A stretch of 64,000 nucleotides of DNA from Flavobacterium amnicola (GTDB taxonomy: Bacteria; Bacteroidota; Bacteroidia; Flavobacteriales; Flavobacteriaceae): NCBI RefSeq assembly GCF_004122165.1, contig NZ_SBKO01000004.1, positions 1-64,000 on the forward strand. Reading direction: 5' to 3'. A model generated the notes under the pieces. It worked only from the letters and a program-made list of their open reading frames with translations, was not told where the DNA came from and did not search any database. Below are positions 43,015-52,476 of this stretch, piece after piece. Numbering within the stretch: the stretch's first letter is position 1; every line of letters starts with the position of its first letter. A program made the translations under genes and the position numbers.

Positions 43015-44157
43015 ATGAAAGCCACTAAATTATTTACTTCTTTTTTTGAAAGCGAAAAGGCAAGCGGAATTATACTTCTGTTGTGTACACTTAGCTCTAT
43101 TTTAATTACCAATTCTAGTTTCGGCGAAAGCTATTTGCATTTTTTCCATCTTACAATAGGAAACTTTTCTATAGCACATATTGTGAATGACGGCTTGATG
43201 ACCATTTTCTTTTTAATGATTGGTTTGGAATTAGAACGCGAGGTGTATATTGGCGAATTATCCTCGTTTAAAAACGCAATACTTCCCATTATGGCAGCAT
43301 TGGGTGGCATGATATTTCCGGCGTTACTCTATTTTGGTTGCACTTATAACTCACCAGAAAGCAACGGTATTGGAATTCCAATGGCGACCGATATCGCTTT
43401 TGCAATAGGCATCTTATCCTTGTTAGGAAATAGCGTTCCACTGTCATTAAAAATCTTCTTAACTGCACTCGCGGTAATTGATGATTTAGGAGCTATAATC
43501 ATCATTGCTTTGTTTTATTCAAATGATTTGAACTGGATGAATTTAGGAATAGCGATGGCTATTTTTGGACTTATGTTGGTGATGAATCGATTCAAATATT
43601 ACAAATTACTTCCCTATTTGATTTTAGGAGTAGTGATGTGGTATTTTATGCTTCATTCGGGTGTGCATGCAACCATTACTGGTGTTTTATTGGCTTTTGC
43701 GATTCCATTTCAAAACGGAACAAAAAATACCATTTCCTACCAACTAGAGCACTTTCTTCACAAGCCTGTGGCTTTTATCATTTTACCAATTTTTGCTTTG
43801 GCCAATACAGCTATAACATTAAACTTTAATAGTTCTGGGACATTTTTTCCAAATTATGCTATCGGAATTATTACTGGTTTGGTCGTTGGAAAACCCCTAG
43901 GGATTTATTTGTTTTCGTATTTATCTGTAAAATTTAAAATTGCGGAACTTCCAAAAGATTTGCCATTAAAATCCATTTTTGGAGCAGGTTTATTGGGTGG
44001 CATCGGGTTTACCATGTCCATTTTTATCACATTACTGGCTTTTAGCGATGCCGAAATCATTAACAATGCAAAACTATATATAATAATTGCATCCTTACTA
44101 GCAGGACTATTCGGATTGCTTTATCTGAAAATTAGTTTAACCAAAAAAGTGAATTAG
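43015..44157 (+). CDS. nhaA: Na+/H+ antiporter NhaA
   Basis: A 380-residue protein with about twelve helices. Key features are GLELEREVYIGEL, PMATDIAFAIGILSLLG and the DDLGAIIIIALFY motif with the two transport aspartates. It exchanges cytosolic Na+ for protons. Length is typical. It overlaps the next convergent gene by four bases. Confidence 0.95.
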   Translation: MKATKLFTSFFESEKASGIILLLCTLSSILITNSSFGESYLHFFHLTIGNFSIAHIVNDGLMTIFFLMIGLELEREVYIGELSSFKNAILPIMAALGGMIFPALLYFGCTYNSPESNGIGIPMATDIAFAIGILSLLGNSVPLSLKIFLTALAVIDDLGAIIIIALFYSNDLNWMNLGIAMAIFGLMLVMNRFKYYKLLPYLILGVVMWYFMLHSGVHATITGVLLAFAIPFQNGTKNTISYQLEHFLHKPVAFIILPIFALANTAITLNFNSSGTFFPNYAIGIITGLVVGKPLGIYLFSYLSVKFKIAELPKDLPLKSIFGAGLLGGIGFTMSIFITLLAFSDAEIINNAKLYIIIASLLAGLFGLLYLKISLTKKVN

Positions 44158-45713
44158 GCCAAAGATTCAGCGATTTTTAATGCGCATTTTTCACCGTCAA
44201 TCGCCGCTGAAATAATTCCTCCGGCATATCCGGCCCCTTCTCCACAAGGATACAAGCCTTTTATTTGAAGATGTTCTAAGGATTCATTATCACGTGGAAT
44301 TCTTACGGGCGAAGACGTCCTACTTTCCGGTGCATGTAAAATAGCTTCGTTAGTGTAATAGCCTTTCATCGATTTTCCGAATTGAGAAAAACCTTCCCGC
44401 ATAATTTGCGTTAAAAAACCTGGAAAAACTTGTCCCAATTCTACGGAAGTAGTACCTGGAACATAAGACGTTTTGGGTATGTCTGCCGATATTTTATTTT
44501 GAGTAAAATCGACCAATCGTTGTGCCGGAACTTTTTGTGTCTGCCCCGCCAAATGCCAAGCTTTTTGCTCGATCGCTTTTTGGAATTCCATTCCAGCCAA
44601 GGCACCGTGTTTGGCGAAAGGCTTAAAATCCTCTAATTTCAATTCGACCACAATCCCAGAATTGGCCGTAATTTGATCACGCTTAGAAGGAGACCAACCG
44701 TTTGTAACTACTTCTCCCGGACTTGTAGCACAAGGTGCAATAACACCTCCTGGACACATACAAAACGAATACATGCCACGGCCATTCACTTGTTTCACAA
44801 TTGAATAGGGTGCGGGTGGCAAATGTTCCCCTCTAAAATCACAAGAATATTGAATACTATCGATTAAACTTTGCGGATGCTCGGCGCGAACACCCAAAGC
44901 AAAAGGTTTAGCTTCGATTAAAATTTTCTTTTTATCTAATAATTCAAAAATATCTCGAGCAGAATGCCCGGTAGCTAAAATTAACTTTTGTGCTTCAATA
45001 GCATCGCCATTTTGAGTCAAAATACCTTGAATTTCGTTGTTTTTAACCAAAATATCAGTCACACGAGTATCAAACAATACTTTTCCACCAAATTCGATGA
45101 TTTTTTCTCGGATGTCTTGAATGATTTGCGGTAATTTATTGGTTCCAATATGCGGATGCGCATCAACCAAAATATCCGGTGTAGCACCAAAAGCAACAAG
45201 TAATTTTAAAATTCTATCGACATCACCACGTTTTTTAGAACGGGTATATAATTTTCCATCAGAATAGGTTCCGGCCCCGCCTTCCCCAAAACAATAATTG
45301 GAATCTTCGTTTACAATATGATCTACATTTATCGCTTTTAAATCACGACGACGCCCACGAACATCTTTACCGCGTTCAATGACGATTGGTTTTAATCCGA
45401 GTTCGATTAATTGCAAAGCCGCAAAAAGTCCGGCAGGACCTGCTCCTACTACAATTACCTCTTGAGCATTGGAAACGTTTTTATAATCTGGCAAAGTAAC
45501 TTGTTCTTCCACAATTGCTTCGCCTTCCAAAAACACTGTAATTTTCAAATTGAATTTGATCGCTTTTTGACGGGCATCAATGGAGCGTTTCAGAATTGAA
45601 AAGTGCTTTATTTCAGAAGATTTTACATGCAATAACTTCGCTAAATGTTCTTTTAATAAAAAAACATCGGAAGCAATTTCAGGTGCAACTTGTATTTGAA
45701 GTTCTTTGGGCAT
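44154..45713 (-). CDS. FAD-dependent oxidoreductase of the COG2509 type
   Basis: The 519-residue protein has an N-terminal ferredoxin-like region, then VIVVGAGPAGLFAALQLIELG (FAD site near residue 85), FGEGGAGTYSDGKL, ILATGHSARDIFELL and a C-terminal GLYPCGEGAGYAGGI. Members are annotated as uncharacterised FAD-dependent dehydrogenases; the substrate is unknown. It is predicted cytosolic. Confidence 0.92.
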   Translation of the reverse strand: MPKELQIQVAPEIASDVFLLKEHLAKLLHVKSSEIKHFSILKRSIDARQKAIKFNLKITVFLEGEAIVEEQVTLPDYKNVSNAQEVIVVGAGPAGLFAALQLIELGLKPIVIERGKDVRGRRRDLKAINVDHIVNEDSNYCFGEGGAGTYSDGKLYTRSKKRGDVDRILKLLVAFGATPDILVDAHPHIGTNKLPQIIQDIREKIIEFGGKVLFDTRVTDILVKNNEIQGILTQNGDAIEAQKLILATGHSARDIFELLDKKKILIEAKPFALGVRAEHPQSLIDSIQYSCDFRGEHLPPAPYSIVKQVNGRGMYSFCMCPGGVIAPCATSPGEVVTNGWSPSKRDQITANSGIVVELKLEDFKPFAKHGALAGMEFQKAIEQKAWHLAGQTQKVPAQRLVDFTQNKISADIPKTSYVPGTTSVELGQVFPGFLTQIMREGFSQFGKSMKGYYTNEAILHAPESRTSSPVRIPRDNESLEHLQIKGLYPCGEGAGYAGGIISAAIDGEKCALKIAESLA

Positions 45714-45726
45714 TTAAAATTTTTTA

Positions 45727-45734
45727 CAAAAGTA
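45727..45734 (-). promoter_or_regulatory. -7 box of the FAD oxidoreductase gene
   Basis: The minus strand reads TACTTTTG, an exact TAnnTTTG, 13 bases before the ATG at 45713. Confidence 0.55.
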
Positions 45735-45789
45735 GTTTTTTTGACCCTTTTATTAAAGCTATATTTTTCTTTCTGTTCTATAAAAAACA

Positions 45790-46968
45790 TTAAGCCATTA
45801 CACTCGTTGGATTAACCACAACTAAGGCAGCGGCTTCTTTTGCTCTTTCTACAATGGTTTCAATTGGCGTTTCTAGTGAATCATTCGTTAACACAACTCC
45901 CATTCTTCTGTACGGTCTTGATGTTGGTTTTCCGAATAATCTAAAATCCGTTTTAGGCAAAGAAGCGACTTTTTCAATTCCTGCAAATGTTGGGTGATTC
46001 GAATTTTCGGAAGCTAAAATGACAGCACTTGCGCCGTTCTTTTCTAACGTAATTTCGAATATGGGCAAACTTAAAATGGCACGTAAATGCAATTCAAATT
46101 CATTGAAGTTTTGAGTATTGGCTAAGGTTACCATTCCGGTATCGTGTGGTCTTGGCGATAATTCGGAAAAATAAACACCTTCATTGGTTAAGAAAAACTC
46201 GACTCCGAAAAGCCCAGCACCTCCAAGTGCTTCAGTCACTTTCCTTGCCATATCTTGTGCTTCCAGCAAATCTTTATCGGAAACTCGAGCAGGTTGCCAA
46301 CTTTCTTGATAATCGCCACGTTCTTGTCGGTGCCCGATTGGCGCACAAAATAAAGTTGGATTGTTATTTTGTGTTACAGTTAACAAGGTTATTTCTGAAT
46401 GAAAATTCACGAATGCTTCTACAATCACTTCAACCACATCCCCACGAGAACCTTCTACAGCATAGTTCCAGGCTTTTTCAATATCACTTTCTGTCTTAAT
46501 TGTCGATTGGCCTTTTCCGGAAGAACTCATTAAGGGTTTTACCACAGAAGGCATTCCCACTATAGCGACAGCTTTCTCTAATTCTTCTGCAGTTGTTGCG
46601 TATCTATAATTGGCGGTGCGAAGTCCTAACTCTTTGGCTGCTAAATCCCGAATCGCTTTTCTATTCATGGTAAAGTTGGCAGCTTTCGCGGATGGAACCA
46701 CAGTAATCCCTTGTTTTTCATAGTCATAAAAACGTTCGGTACGAATGGCTTCTATTTCGGGAACAATAAAATCAGGTTGGTGTTTGGCTACAATGGCATC
46801 TAAGGCGTCACCATCTAACATATTAATCACTTCAAAACCATGAGCGACTTGCATGGCTGGCGCATTTTCATAGCTATCGACTGCGATAACCGTTTGACCG
46901 ATGCGTTGTGCAGCGATTGTAAATTCTTTTCCTAATTCTCCGGATCCTAGTAGTAGTATTTTAGACAT
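45790..46968 (-). CDS. purT: Formate-dependent phosphoribosylglycinamide formyltransferase
   Basis: The 392-residue ATP-grasp enzyme opens [22 protein letters not shown] and has [24 protein letters not shown] and FGVEFFL, all PurT marks. It makes formyl-GAR from GAR, formate and ATP in purine synthesis. The frame is open to 47031, but the ATG at 46968 gives the standard N-terminus. Confidence 0.95.
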   Translation of the reverse strand: MSKILLLGSGELGKEFTIAAQRIGQTVIAVDSYENAPAMQVAHGFEVINMLDGDALDAIVAKHQPDFIVPEIEAIRTERFYDYEKQGITVVPSAKAANFTMNRKAIRDLAAKELGLRTANYRYATTAEELEKAVAIVGMPSVVKPLMSSSGKGQSTIKTESDIEKAWNYAVEGSRGDVVEVIVEAFVNFHSEITLLTVTQNNNPTLFCAPIGHRQERGDYQESWQPARVSDKDLLEAQDMARKVTEALGGAGLFGVEFFLTNEGVYFSELSPRPHDTGMVTLANTQNFNEFELHLRAILSLPIFEITLEKNGASAVILASENSNHPTFAGIEKVASLPKTDFRLFGKPTSRPYRRMGVVLTNDSLETPIETIVERAKEAAALVVVNPTSVMA

Positions 46969-47050
46969 TTTTGTTGTTTTGTGGTGTTGTGTGTTTGCGT
47001 GAAGGATTACTTCACTTAAACTTATTTTCATTTGAGTTCAGTGAACTCCG

Positions 47051-47118
47051 TTTGCGGCGGTATCCTCGTAACGAAGTGGAGAGATAAAGCCAAAAGCCTG
47101 ACCCTTGTGGTCACGCCA
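47051..47118 (+). repeat. Dispersed intergenic repeat, copy 2 (variant)
   Basis: GCGGTATCCT (47057-47066), a short hairpin and AGATAAAGCCAAAAGCCTGA then CCCTTGTGG correspond in order to the element at 38728-38814, whose minus strand reads GTGGTATCCT, hairpin, AGATATAACGGACAGC. A perfect GAGTTC/GAACTC palindrome precedes it (47034-47048). Confidence 0.5.
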
Positions 47119-47124
47119 AAATTA

Positions 47125-47158
47125 ATAAAAAAACCGACACTCTATAAAGCATCGGTTG
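47125..47158 (-). terminator. Terminator of the U32 gene
   Basis: AACCGA and TCGGTT pair. On the minus strand a run of seven T follows, seven bases after the U32 stop. Confidence 0.8.
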
Positions 47159-47164
47159 TGTATT

Positions 47165-49036
47165 TTAATGAATATGGTCGTCTTCAATTTCAAACTCGGC
47201 GTCTTTTTCCCAAATTTCCATTTCGCAGGGTTTGCAATTAAATTTCAATTTGTATTCTAGTTCGCCTTGTTTCAATACTAAGGGTTCTTTTAGTTTTTGA
47301 TCCATGTTTTCACGATGGTATTTTGGGCAGCGTTCCAATTCGTATTTGATACAATATTTAGTAGTCATTACGCGAGATTTTCCAGGATCCCATTGTAATT
47401 CGAAGGCTTTTTCAATTTCGGTTACACCGTGGCGTTCGTAAAATTTACGAGCCGTTTTGTTCGCGACATTGTACATGAAATCCAATTTTGTTTCTGGATA
47501 TGGATGAGATGTTTTGACCAATTGATGTTCTTTACGCACATAATTTTTCATACGAATTTCCGAAAGTTGTTCGTACACCGTTCTTCGCATTTCATTAATC
47601 TTCGAAATAGGAAGGAACCAATTTTGAGAAAAATCAATGGTGATTTCATTAGCCGTATAAGGAGTAAACCCTGTTTTCGCTAAATTTATTTTGAAGTTTT
47701 CTTCAATGGATTCGTTATTTTTTGTTTGCTCTTTAGCGTGAACTAATTTCACAACACTAGTATTTCCGTCTTCGTCGGTCGCGATTAATTCAAAACCATC
47801 TTGGTTTTCTTTCAATAACAAAGAAGTACTAATTTTACGAACCGCACTGTCTTCGCGTTCCACCAACTTAATAAAAGCGGCATCGTTATTACGGTAAATT
47901 TCGGTTCCTTCTGCAATTTCTTTTAACACATTTGGATAGATTTTACCATTTTCGGCACGATTGACATAAATCCCTTCCGCTACATTATTTTCATTGATGT
48001 AACATAGTCCGTCCCCGTTATTCAACAACTCACCGTTTTCGATTTCATACGAATTCCCAACGGTTTTAAGTAGTTTTCCGATGTATTGTCCTTTCGATTT
48101 TGGACTTTCCCAAGAGCCAATCGATTGATGTCTTTCGTTTACAAAATAATCAGTATACCCACGATTAAAAGTTCTATCTAGAGCAGAATCGAAACTGTAA
48201 GTACAAGATCCAGATGAAGCTTTAACATATTTATCACCATTTTCAGCTAAGAAAGCATCTAATTTTTGGCGTAAATACGACACATTGTTTTTTACATACA
48301 CGATATCTTTCAATCGTCCCTCAATTTTAAAAGAACAAATTCCGGCTTCTACAAGATTTGGAATTTGATTCGAAACATCAAAATCTTTAATCGAAAGTAA
48401 GTGACTGTTTTTTATTAACGTTTCGCCATGACCATCGATTAAGTTATACGGCAAACGGCAGTTTTGTGCACAAGAACCTCTATTAGCAGAACGCTCTCCA
48501 TTGGCCACACTCATATAACAATTCCCACTGAAGGAAACACACAAAGCACCCGTTACGAAAAATTCTAGTTCTACATCAGTAGCTTCACTTATTTCTTTGA
48601 TTTGGTGTAAGTTCAATTCTCTAGCTAAAACCACGCGTTGTATTCCGGCATCGGCCAAAAATTTAATTTTATCGGCATCACGATTATTGGCCTGTGTACT
48701 AGCATGAAGGGCTATTGGAGGCAATTCCATTTCCATGATTGCCATGTCTTGAATAATTAAAGCATCTACGCCAGCTTCATACAATTTCCAAATCATTTGG
48801 CGGCAATTTTCCAATTCATTATCGTATAAAATAGTGTTGATCACCACAAAAACCTGTACGTTGTACAAGTGGGCATATTGCACTAGTGCCGCTACATCCT
48901 CTATAGAATTGGTTGCATTAGATCGAGCGCCGTATAAAGGAGCGCCAATATAAACGGCATCGGCACCACTATTAATGGCGGCAATACCTGTTAATAAATC
49001 TTTTGCAGGAGCTAGAATTTCAATCTTCTTTTTCAT
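47165..49036 (-). CDS. Peptidase U32 family protein (tRNA/rRNA hydroxylation type)
   Basis: A protein of about 623 residues; an upstream ATG at 49060 adds eight. It has the U32 TIM barrel (EILAPAKDLLTGIAAINSGADAVYIG), a central cysteine set (GALCVSFSGNCYMS, RGSCAQNCRLPY) and a C-terminal pair of cysteine motifs (CIKYELERCPKYH, CKPCE). Relatives TrhP and RlhA hydroxylate tRNA or 23S rRNA rather than cut proteins. Length is near RlhA, but the target cannot be settled here. Confidence 0.9.
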   Translation of the reverse strand: MKKKIEILAPAKDLLTGIAAINSGADAVYIGAPLYGARSNATNSIEDVAALVQYAHLYNVQVFVVINTILYDNELENCRQMIWKLYEAGVDALIIQDMAIMEMELPPIALHASTQANNRDADKIKFLADAGIQRVVLARELNLHQIKEISEATDVELEFFVTGALCVSFSGNCYMSVANGERSANRGSCAQNCRLPYNLIDGHGETLIKNSHLLSIKDFDVSNQIPNLVEAGICSFKIEGRLKDIVYVKNNVSYLRQKLDAFLAENGDKYVKASSGSCTYSFDSALDRTFNRGYTDYFVNERHQSIGSWESPKSKGQYIGKLLKTVGNSYEIENGELLNNGDGLCYINENNVAEGIYVNRAENGKIYPNVLKEIAEGTEIYRNNDAAFIKLVEREDSAVRKISTSLLLKENQDGFELIATDEDGNTSVVKLVHAKEQTKNNESIEENFKINLAKTGFTPYTANEITIDFSQNWFLPISKINEMRRTVYEQLSEIRMKNYVRKEHQLVKTSHPYPETKLDFMYNVANKTARKFYERHGVTEIEKAFELQWDPGKSRVMTTKYCIKYELERCPKYHRENMDQKLKEPLVLKQGELEYKLKFNCKPCEMEIWEKDAEFEIEDDHIH

Positions 49037-49260
49037 TTCTAAAGCTTTAATTTTTCGCATTTTGTCGAAAAAAAGTGTGCAAAGTTCTTATAAAAAACTC
49101 AAGATTTCTAATTCCGATTTGATTTTTTAATAATTGTAAGAAATTTTAACAATTTAATTGAAAAAAAAGCATTAAATAGAACAATAAAAAAACTAGTATT
49201 AAAAACAATTTAATTAAATATCAATTAATTACAATTTCAAAAAGGATAATTAAAAAAATG

Positions 49261-49268
49261 TAACTTTG
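49261..49268 (+). promoter_or_regulatory. -7 box of the T9SS cargo gene
   Basis: TAACTTTG matches TAnnTTTG, 32 bases before the ATG at 49301. The rest of the 264-base gap is extremely AT-rich with no other feature seen. Confidence 0.6.
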
Positions 49269-49300
49269 CAAAACATCAAATTTCATTCAAAACAAAAATT

Positions 49301-50857
49301 ATGAGCAAAAAATTACTTTTAGTATTATTTATCTTCATTTCTGTTAAATCAATTTCACAAACATTTAGTAACGGAAGAATTGAATATGGAAATGGTTCTT
49401 CTAATATGTTTAGCACTACTGCAATAGGTGCCGATGGAAAATTTTATTGCCTTTTTAACGATGGTGTTTTTACACACTCAAGTAATAGTATAAATCCGGT
49501 TTACCGATTATTAAGATGGGAATCAGGAACTTCCAGTTGGGTTAGTGTTGCGAATTTTGATGCTTCAATTATTCCAGGTGTATTAATCTCTTCGACAAAC
49601 ACTATGTTTAGCGATGGCGTTTCGTTAGAAATTGATTCTACAGGGGCATACCACATGCTTTTTAGTGTATACACGAGTAATGGATTAGAAATAAAGTATG
49701 TATATAGCAATAACGGAACTTCATGGACATATACAACAATAGATCAAACTAACAATGCTACTAATTATGGATATGCTCATGTGCAATTAAAATTAGATAG
49801 TTCCAATAGACCACATGTGTATTACTTAATTCGAAATATTGGAAGTGGAGGTGTTTCAAGTAGAGTTTATACTATTATGCATAAAAATTTCAATGGTAGT
49901 AGCTGGGCATCTGAAACAGTCTATTCGCAAACTGGTGGAAGTGGTACTGGTGCTAATGAATTAAACATGATTGCAGCTTCGATTGACAATAACAATAAAT
50001 CTTATGTTGCATTTGTAGCAGAAACCAATGGAAGCGGTACTGATGGCAGTTTATTATATACAAACAATGTTTCAGGAAGCTGGTCAGCTCCAGTATTTCT
50101 TGCAACTGGCGCAACAGGTTCAGCTGCTGCAGATAGAGTTACTATTTTATCAGACAGCAACAACAAGCAACATATAATATACCGTGAAAACAATACAACT
50201 CTAAAATTAATTTATACTACCAATAAAACCGGATCATGGGTAGGTGGGCAAATGAATGGTAACATTGTTGCTGGAATAAACTCTTCAACTGATGGGTTTC
50301 ATGCATTTACTAGAAATGCGTCAAATGATTTATTTTTAGCCTATAACGCCTCTCCCACAACTACTAATATTGGGCAAGTGAATTATGCTTGTTTGTTCAA
50401 TGGTGCGACTACTTGGCAAACTGGAACTGTATTTACAGGAAACTCAAGGACAGGTCAATTTATTTCTGCCGAATTTAGCAATAGTAAAAATGCAATGATT
50501 ACATTCGATCATTTTACGGATCCAGCTGCTACAGGAGGAAATCCAAGCTATGGCCCCCCTAATAATCCTAGACAAGTACAATATGCCACAACGATAGTTA
50601 ATAATTTATCAATTGGTGAATGGAATGTGTCTAAATTTAACATTTATCCCAATCCAACCAATTCAGTACTAAATATAGAATTTGCGATTGCCAATACTAT
50701 TACAGTTGAAGTTATTGATTTAAATGGAAGAATTTTAAAAACTAAAAATGCTTCAGGTACTACACAAATTGATCTTTCAAATTATAGTTCAGGAGTCTAT
50801 TTAGTAAAATTATATTTTAACGAAGGAACCGAGACTGTAAAAATTGTAAAAGAATAA
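49301..50857 (+). CDS. Secreted protein with type IX sorting tail
   Basis: The 518-residue protein has a signal peptide (ending SISQ), repeated propeller-like units (ADGKFYCLFNDGVF, STGAYHMLFSVYTSNG, SNRPHVYYLIRNIG, NNKSYVAFVAETNG, NNKQHIIYREN) suggesting a sialidase-like beta-propeller, and a type A C-terminal domain (FNIYPNPTNSVLNI). It is exported by T9SS. No catalytic residues could be assigned. Confidence 0.88.
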   Translation: MSKKLLLVLFIFISVKSISQTFSNGRIEYGNGSSNMFSTTAIGADGKFYCLFNDGVFTHSSNSINPVYRLLRWESGTSSWVSVANFDASIIPGVLISSTNTMFSDGVSLEIDSTGAYHMLFSVYTSNGLEIKYVYSNNGTSWTYTTIDQTNNATNYGYAHVQLKLDSSNRPHVYYLIRNIGSGGVSSRVYTIMHKNFNGSSWASETVYSQTGGSGTGANELNMIAASIDNNNKSYVAFVAETNGSGTDGSLLYTNNVSGSWSAPVFLATGATGSAAADRVTILSDSNNKQHIIYRENNTTLKLIYTTNKTGSWVGGQMNGNIVAGINSSTDGFHAFTRNASNDLFLAYNASPTTTNIGQVNYACLFNGATTWQTGTVFTGNSRTGQFISAEFSNSKNAMITFDHFTDPAATGGNPSYGPPNNPRQVQYATTIVNNLSIGEWNVSKFNIYPNPTNSVLNIEFAIANTITVEVIDLNGRILKTKNASGTTQIDLSNYSSGVYLVKLYFNEGTETVKIVKE

Positions 50858-50906
50858 AGCTTTTTGTTCATACCAGAAACTTTTATATAATTTTAAAAAC
50901 ATTCAT

Positions 50907-51140
50907 TTGAATAGAAAGATTAAATTAATTTGGGATTTTAGAGGACCTGCTGCTGCAAAAACTGCCGAGCACCACGAAATACATTTGAAAGAATACATTC
51001 AAATTGAAAAATTAACCCTAAACATTACTGGTTTTGACATTGTCAATGACATGCACGCCGTGGCTTGGATTGTAGTAACTGATGAGTATATGATTCCCGT
51101 TCGAGATGCTTTAAAACCGCATCGAGGTGAAGTATATTAA
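50907..51140 (+). CDS. Small conserved protein, unknown function
   Basis: A 77-residue protein starting at TTG with KIKLIWDFRGPAAAKTAEHHEIHLKEYI, a histidine-rich helix, and ending PVRDALKPHRGEVY. It is of a type widespread in Bacteroidota and without known role. No ATG is available upstream of the conserved part. The hairpin after it acts as a terminator. Confidence 0.75.
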   Translation: MNRKIKLIWDFRGPAAAKTAEHHEIHLKEYIQIEKLTLNITGFDIVNDMHAVAWIVVTDEYMIPVRDALKPHRGEVY

Positions 51141-51145
51141 AAACC

Positions 51146-51171
51146 AAAGTCCCATTAAATAATGGGACTTT
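51146..51171. terminator. Hairpin after the 77-residue protein gene
   Basis: AAAGTCCCATT and AATGGGACTTT form a perfect 11-bp stem with a four-base loop. The T tail is short, so it may act in both directions with modest strength. Confidence 0.7.
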
Positions 51172-51216
51172 ACAATTAAATTAAATAACATTTAACTAAA
51201 CTAAAAACATTAAAAG

Positions 51217-52212
51217 CTAATTCAGATTGGGCACGATAACTTTGTTTACTACGTGAATCACTCCATTTGAACATTGAACATCAGTTGCGACTATATTACT
51301 AATTCTGCTATTATAATCGGTAATTATAGGTCCGCCGCCCGTGTTAGAGATTGTAAACGTTTGACCCAAGTAGGTAGTTACAGGTGATGTTGGTAAATTA
51401 TTAGAAAGTACGTTAGCATTCAACACAACATGGTATTTTAAAGTTTTCTCCAAAACTGTTTCTGGAACATCATTTAGAGTAGCCCAACTAAATTCTTGCA
51501 ATAATCCCAGAGGTGTACTGGTATTTGAAAAAGCTGTGTTGGTGGGCGCAAAAACGGTAAATGGAGAATTTGCAGTTCCTGCTAACGTACTTACAAAATT
51601 TTGATCCAACTGATCTGTTCTGGTTAATGCCGCCACCAAAATTGAAAAATTAGGATTGGCTGTGGCGTGTGTGACAATAGTTGGTAATCCAATAACTGCA
51701 TCTACAACATGTACAACGCCATTGGAAGCATCTAGATTCGCTTTCGTAACTGTAGCCACTCCATTTAACTTCACGCCGCTAGTGGTATCAACGTATAAAG
51801 AAAGAGTGTTTGTTGAAGATGCAGCACCTTTTGCTAATGTTTTAACGTATGTTGTGCTTAATTGTGAAGAAAAAAGTTCGCCACGCACAACATGATTCAG
51901 TAACACTTCTTTTAACAAATCAACAGGAACATCATTCAAACTGTCGAAACCATTATCCATTAGAAATGTATCAAACGCAGCGTTTGTAGGAGCAAATACA
52001 GTGTAATTCCCGGACGAATTAAGCGTAGCTGTGAGACCTGTTTTGTTTAATGCGGAAACCAAGGTAGAAAAATCATTACTCGAAGAAGCAATTCCAGCAA
52101 TTGTTTTGGTTGTAGGAAGAACCACATTGTCATCATTGTCATCACAATTTGACACCGAAAAAGTAAGGGCTCCCAAGACCATTACTTTCAAAATTTTACT
52201 TATATTTTTCAT
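51217..52212 (-). CDS. Fasciclin-domain lipoprotein (two FAS1 domains)
   Basis: The 331-residue lipoprotein (SNC, C23) carries two FAS1 domains, each with the paired motifs YTVFAPTNAAFD ... LNHVVRGELFSS ... NGVVHVVDAVI and FTVFAPTNTAFS ... LKYHVVLNANVLS ... NGVIHVVNKVI. Such proteins mediate adhesion or surface interactions. Its promoter contains the same inverted repeat as crtI, so regulation by the B12/MerR protein is proposed. Confidence 0.93.
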   Translation of the reverse strand: MKNISKILKVMVLGALTFSVSNCDDNDDNVVLPTTKTIAGIASSSNDFSTLVSALNKTGLTATLNSSGNYTVFAPTNAAFDTFLMDNGFDSLNDVPVDLLKEVLLNHVVRGELFSSQLSTTYVKTLAKGAASSTNTLSLYVDTTSGVKLNGVATVTKANLDASNGVVHVVDAVIGLPTIVTHATANPNFSILVAALTRTDQLDQNFVSTLAGTANSPFTVFAPTNTAFSNTSTPLGLLQEFSWATLNDVPETVLEKTLKYHVVLNANVLSNNLPTSPVTTYLGQTFTISNTGGGPIITDYNSRISNIVATDVQCSNGVIHVVNKVIVPNLN

Positions 52213-52222
52213 AGTTAATAAA

Positions 52223-52256
52223 TTTGTTTAATCAAAATTAAAAAAGATTAAACAAA
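52223..52256 (-). promoter_or_regulatory. Fasciclin promoter with crtI-type operator
   Basis: TTTGTTTAA (52223-52231) and TTAAACAAA (52248-52256) are separated by 16 bases, exactly as at crtI. The minus-strand -7 box TAATTTTG (52240-52233) lies inside the spacer next to one arm, again as at crtI. The ATG is at 52212. Confidence 0.75.
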
Positions 52257-52294
52257 AAACATATGTCAAATTTTAATTTATCAAAAGATTATAA

Positions 52295-52350
52295 TTTGTT
52301 TAAGGAATTAACCCAAATCGCAAGAATAATCTATAAAAAAATTAAACAAA
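52295..52350. promoter_or_regulatory. Second pair of operator half-sites
   Basis: TTTGTTTAA (52295-52303) and TTAAACAAA (52342-52350) again face each other, here 38 bases apart. That is 22 bases, about two helical turns, more than the close pair. It may be an upstream auxiliary site. Confidence 0.45.
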
Positions 52351-52476
52351 ACAAAATATAAACATTTGATTTACTGACTTTTATAAATGCGACACGCATT
52401 AATCCAAATCCTTGTGTTTCAAAATCGCGCTAAAATTTCTTTAAAGTTTCTTCTTTTCTAACCGATTTGGGATTGT

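Noticed and set aside
46146..46499. Plus-strand open frame of 117 codons
   Set aside because: It is antisense to purT with no homology or upstream signal.
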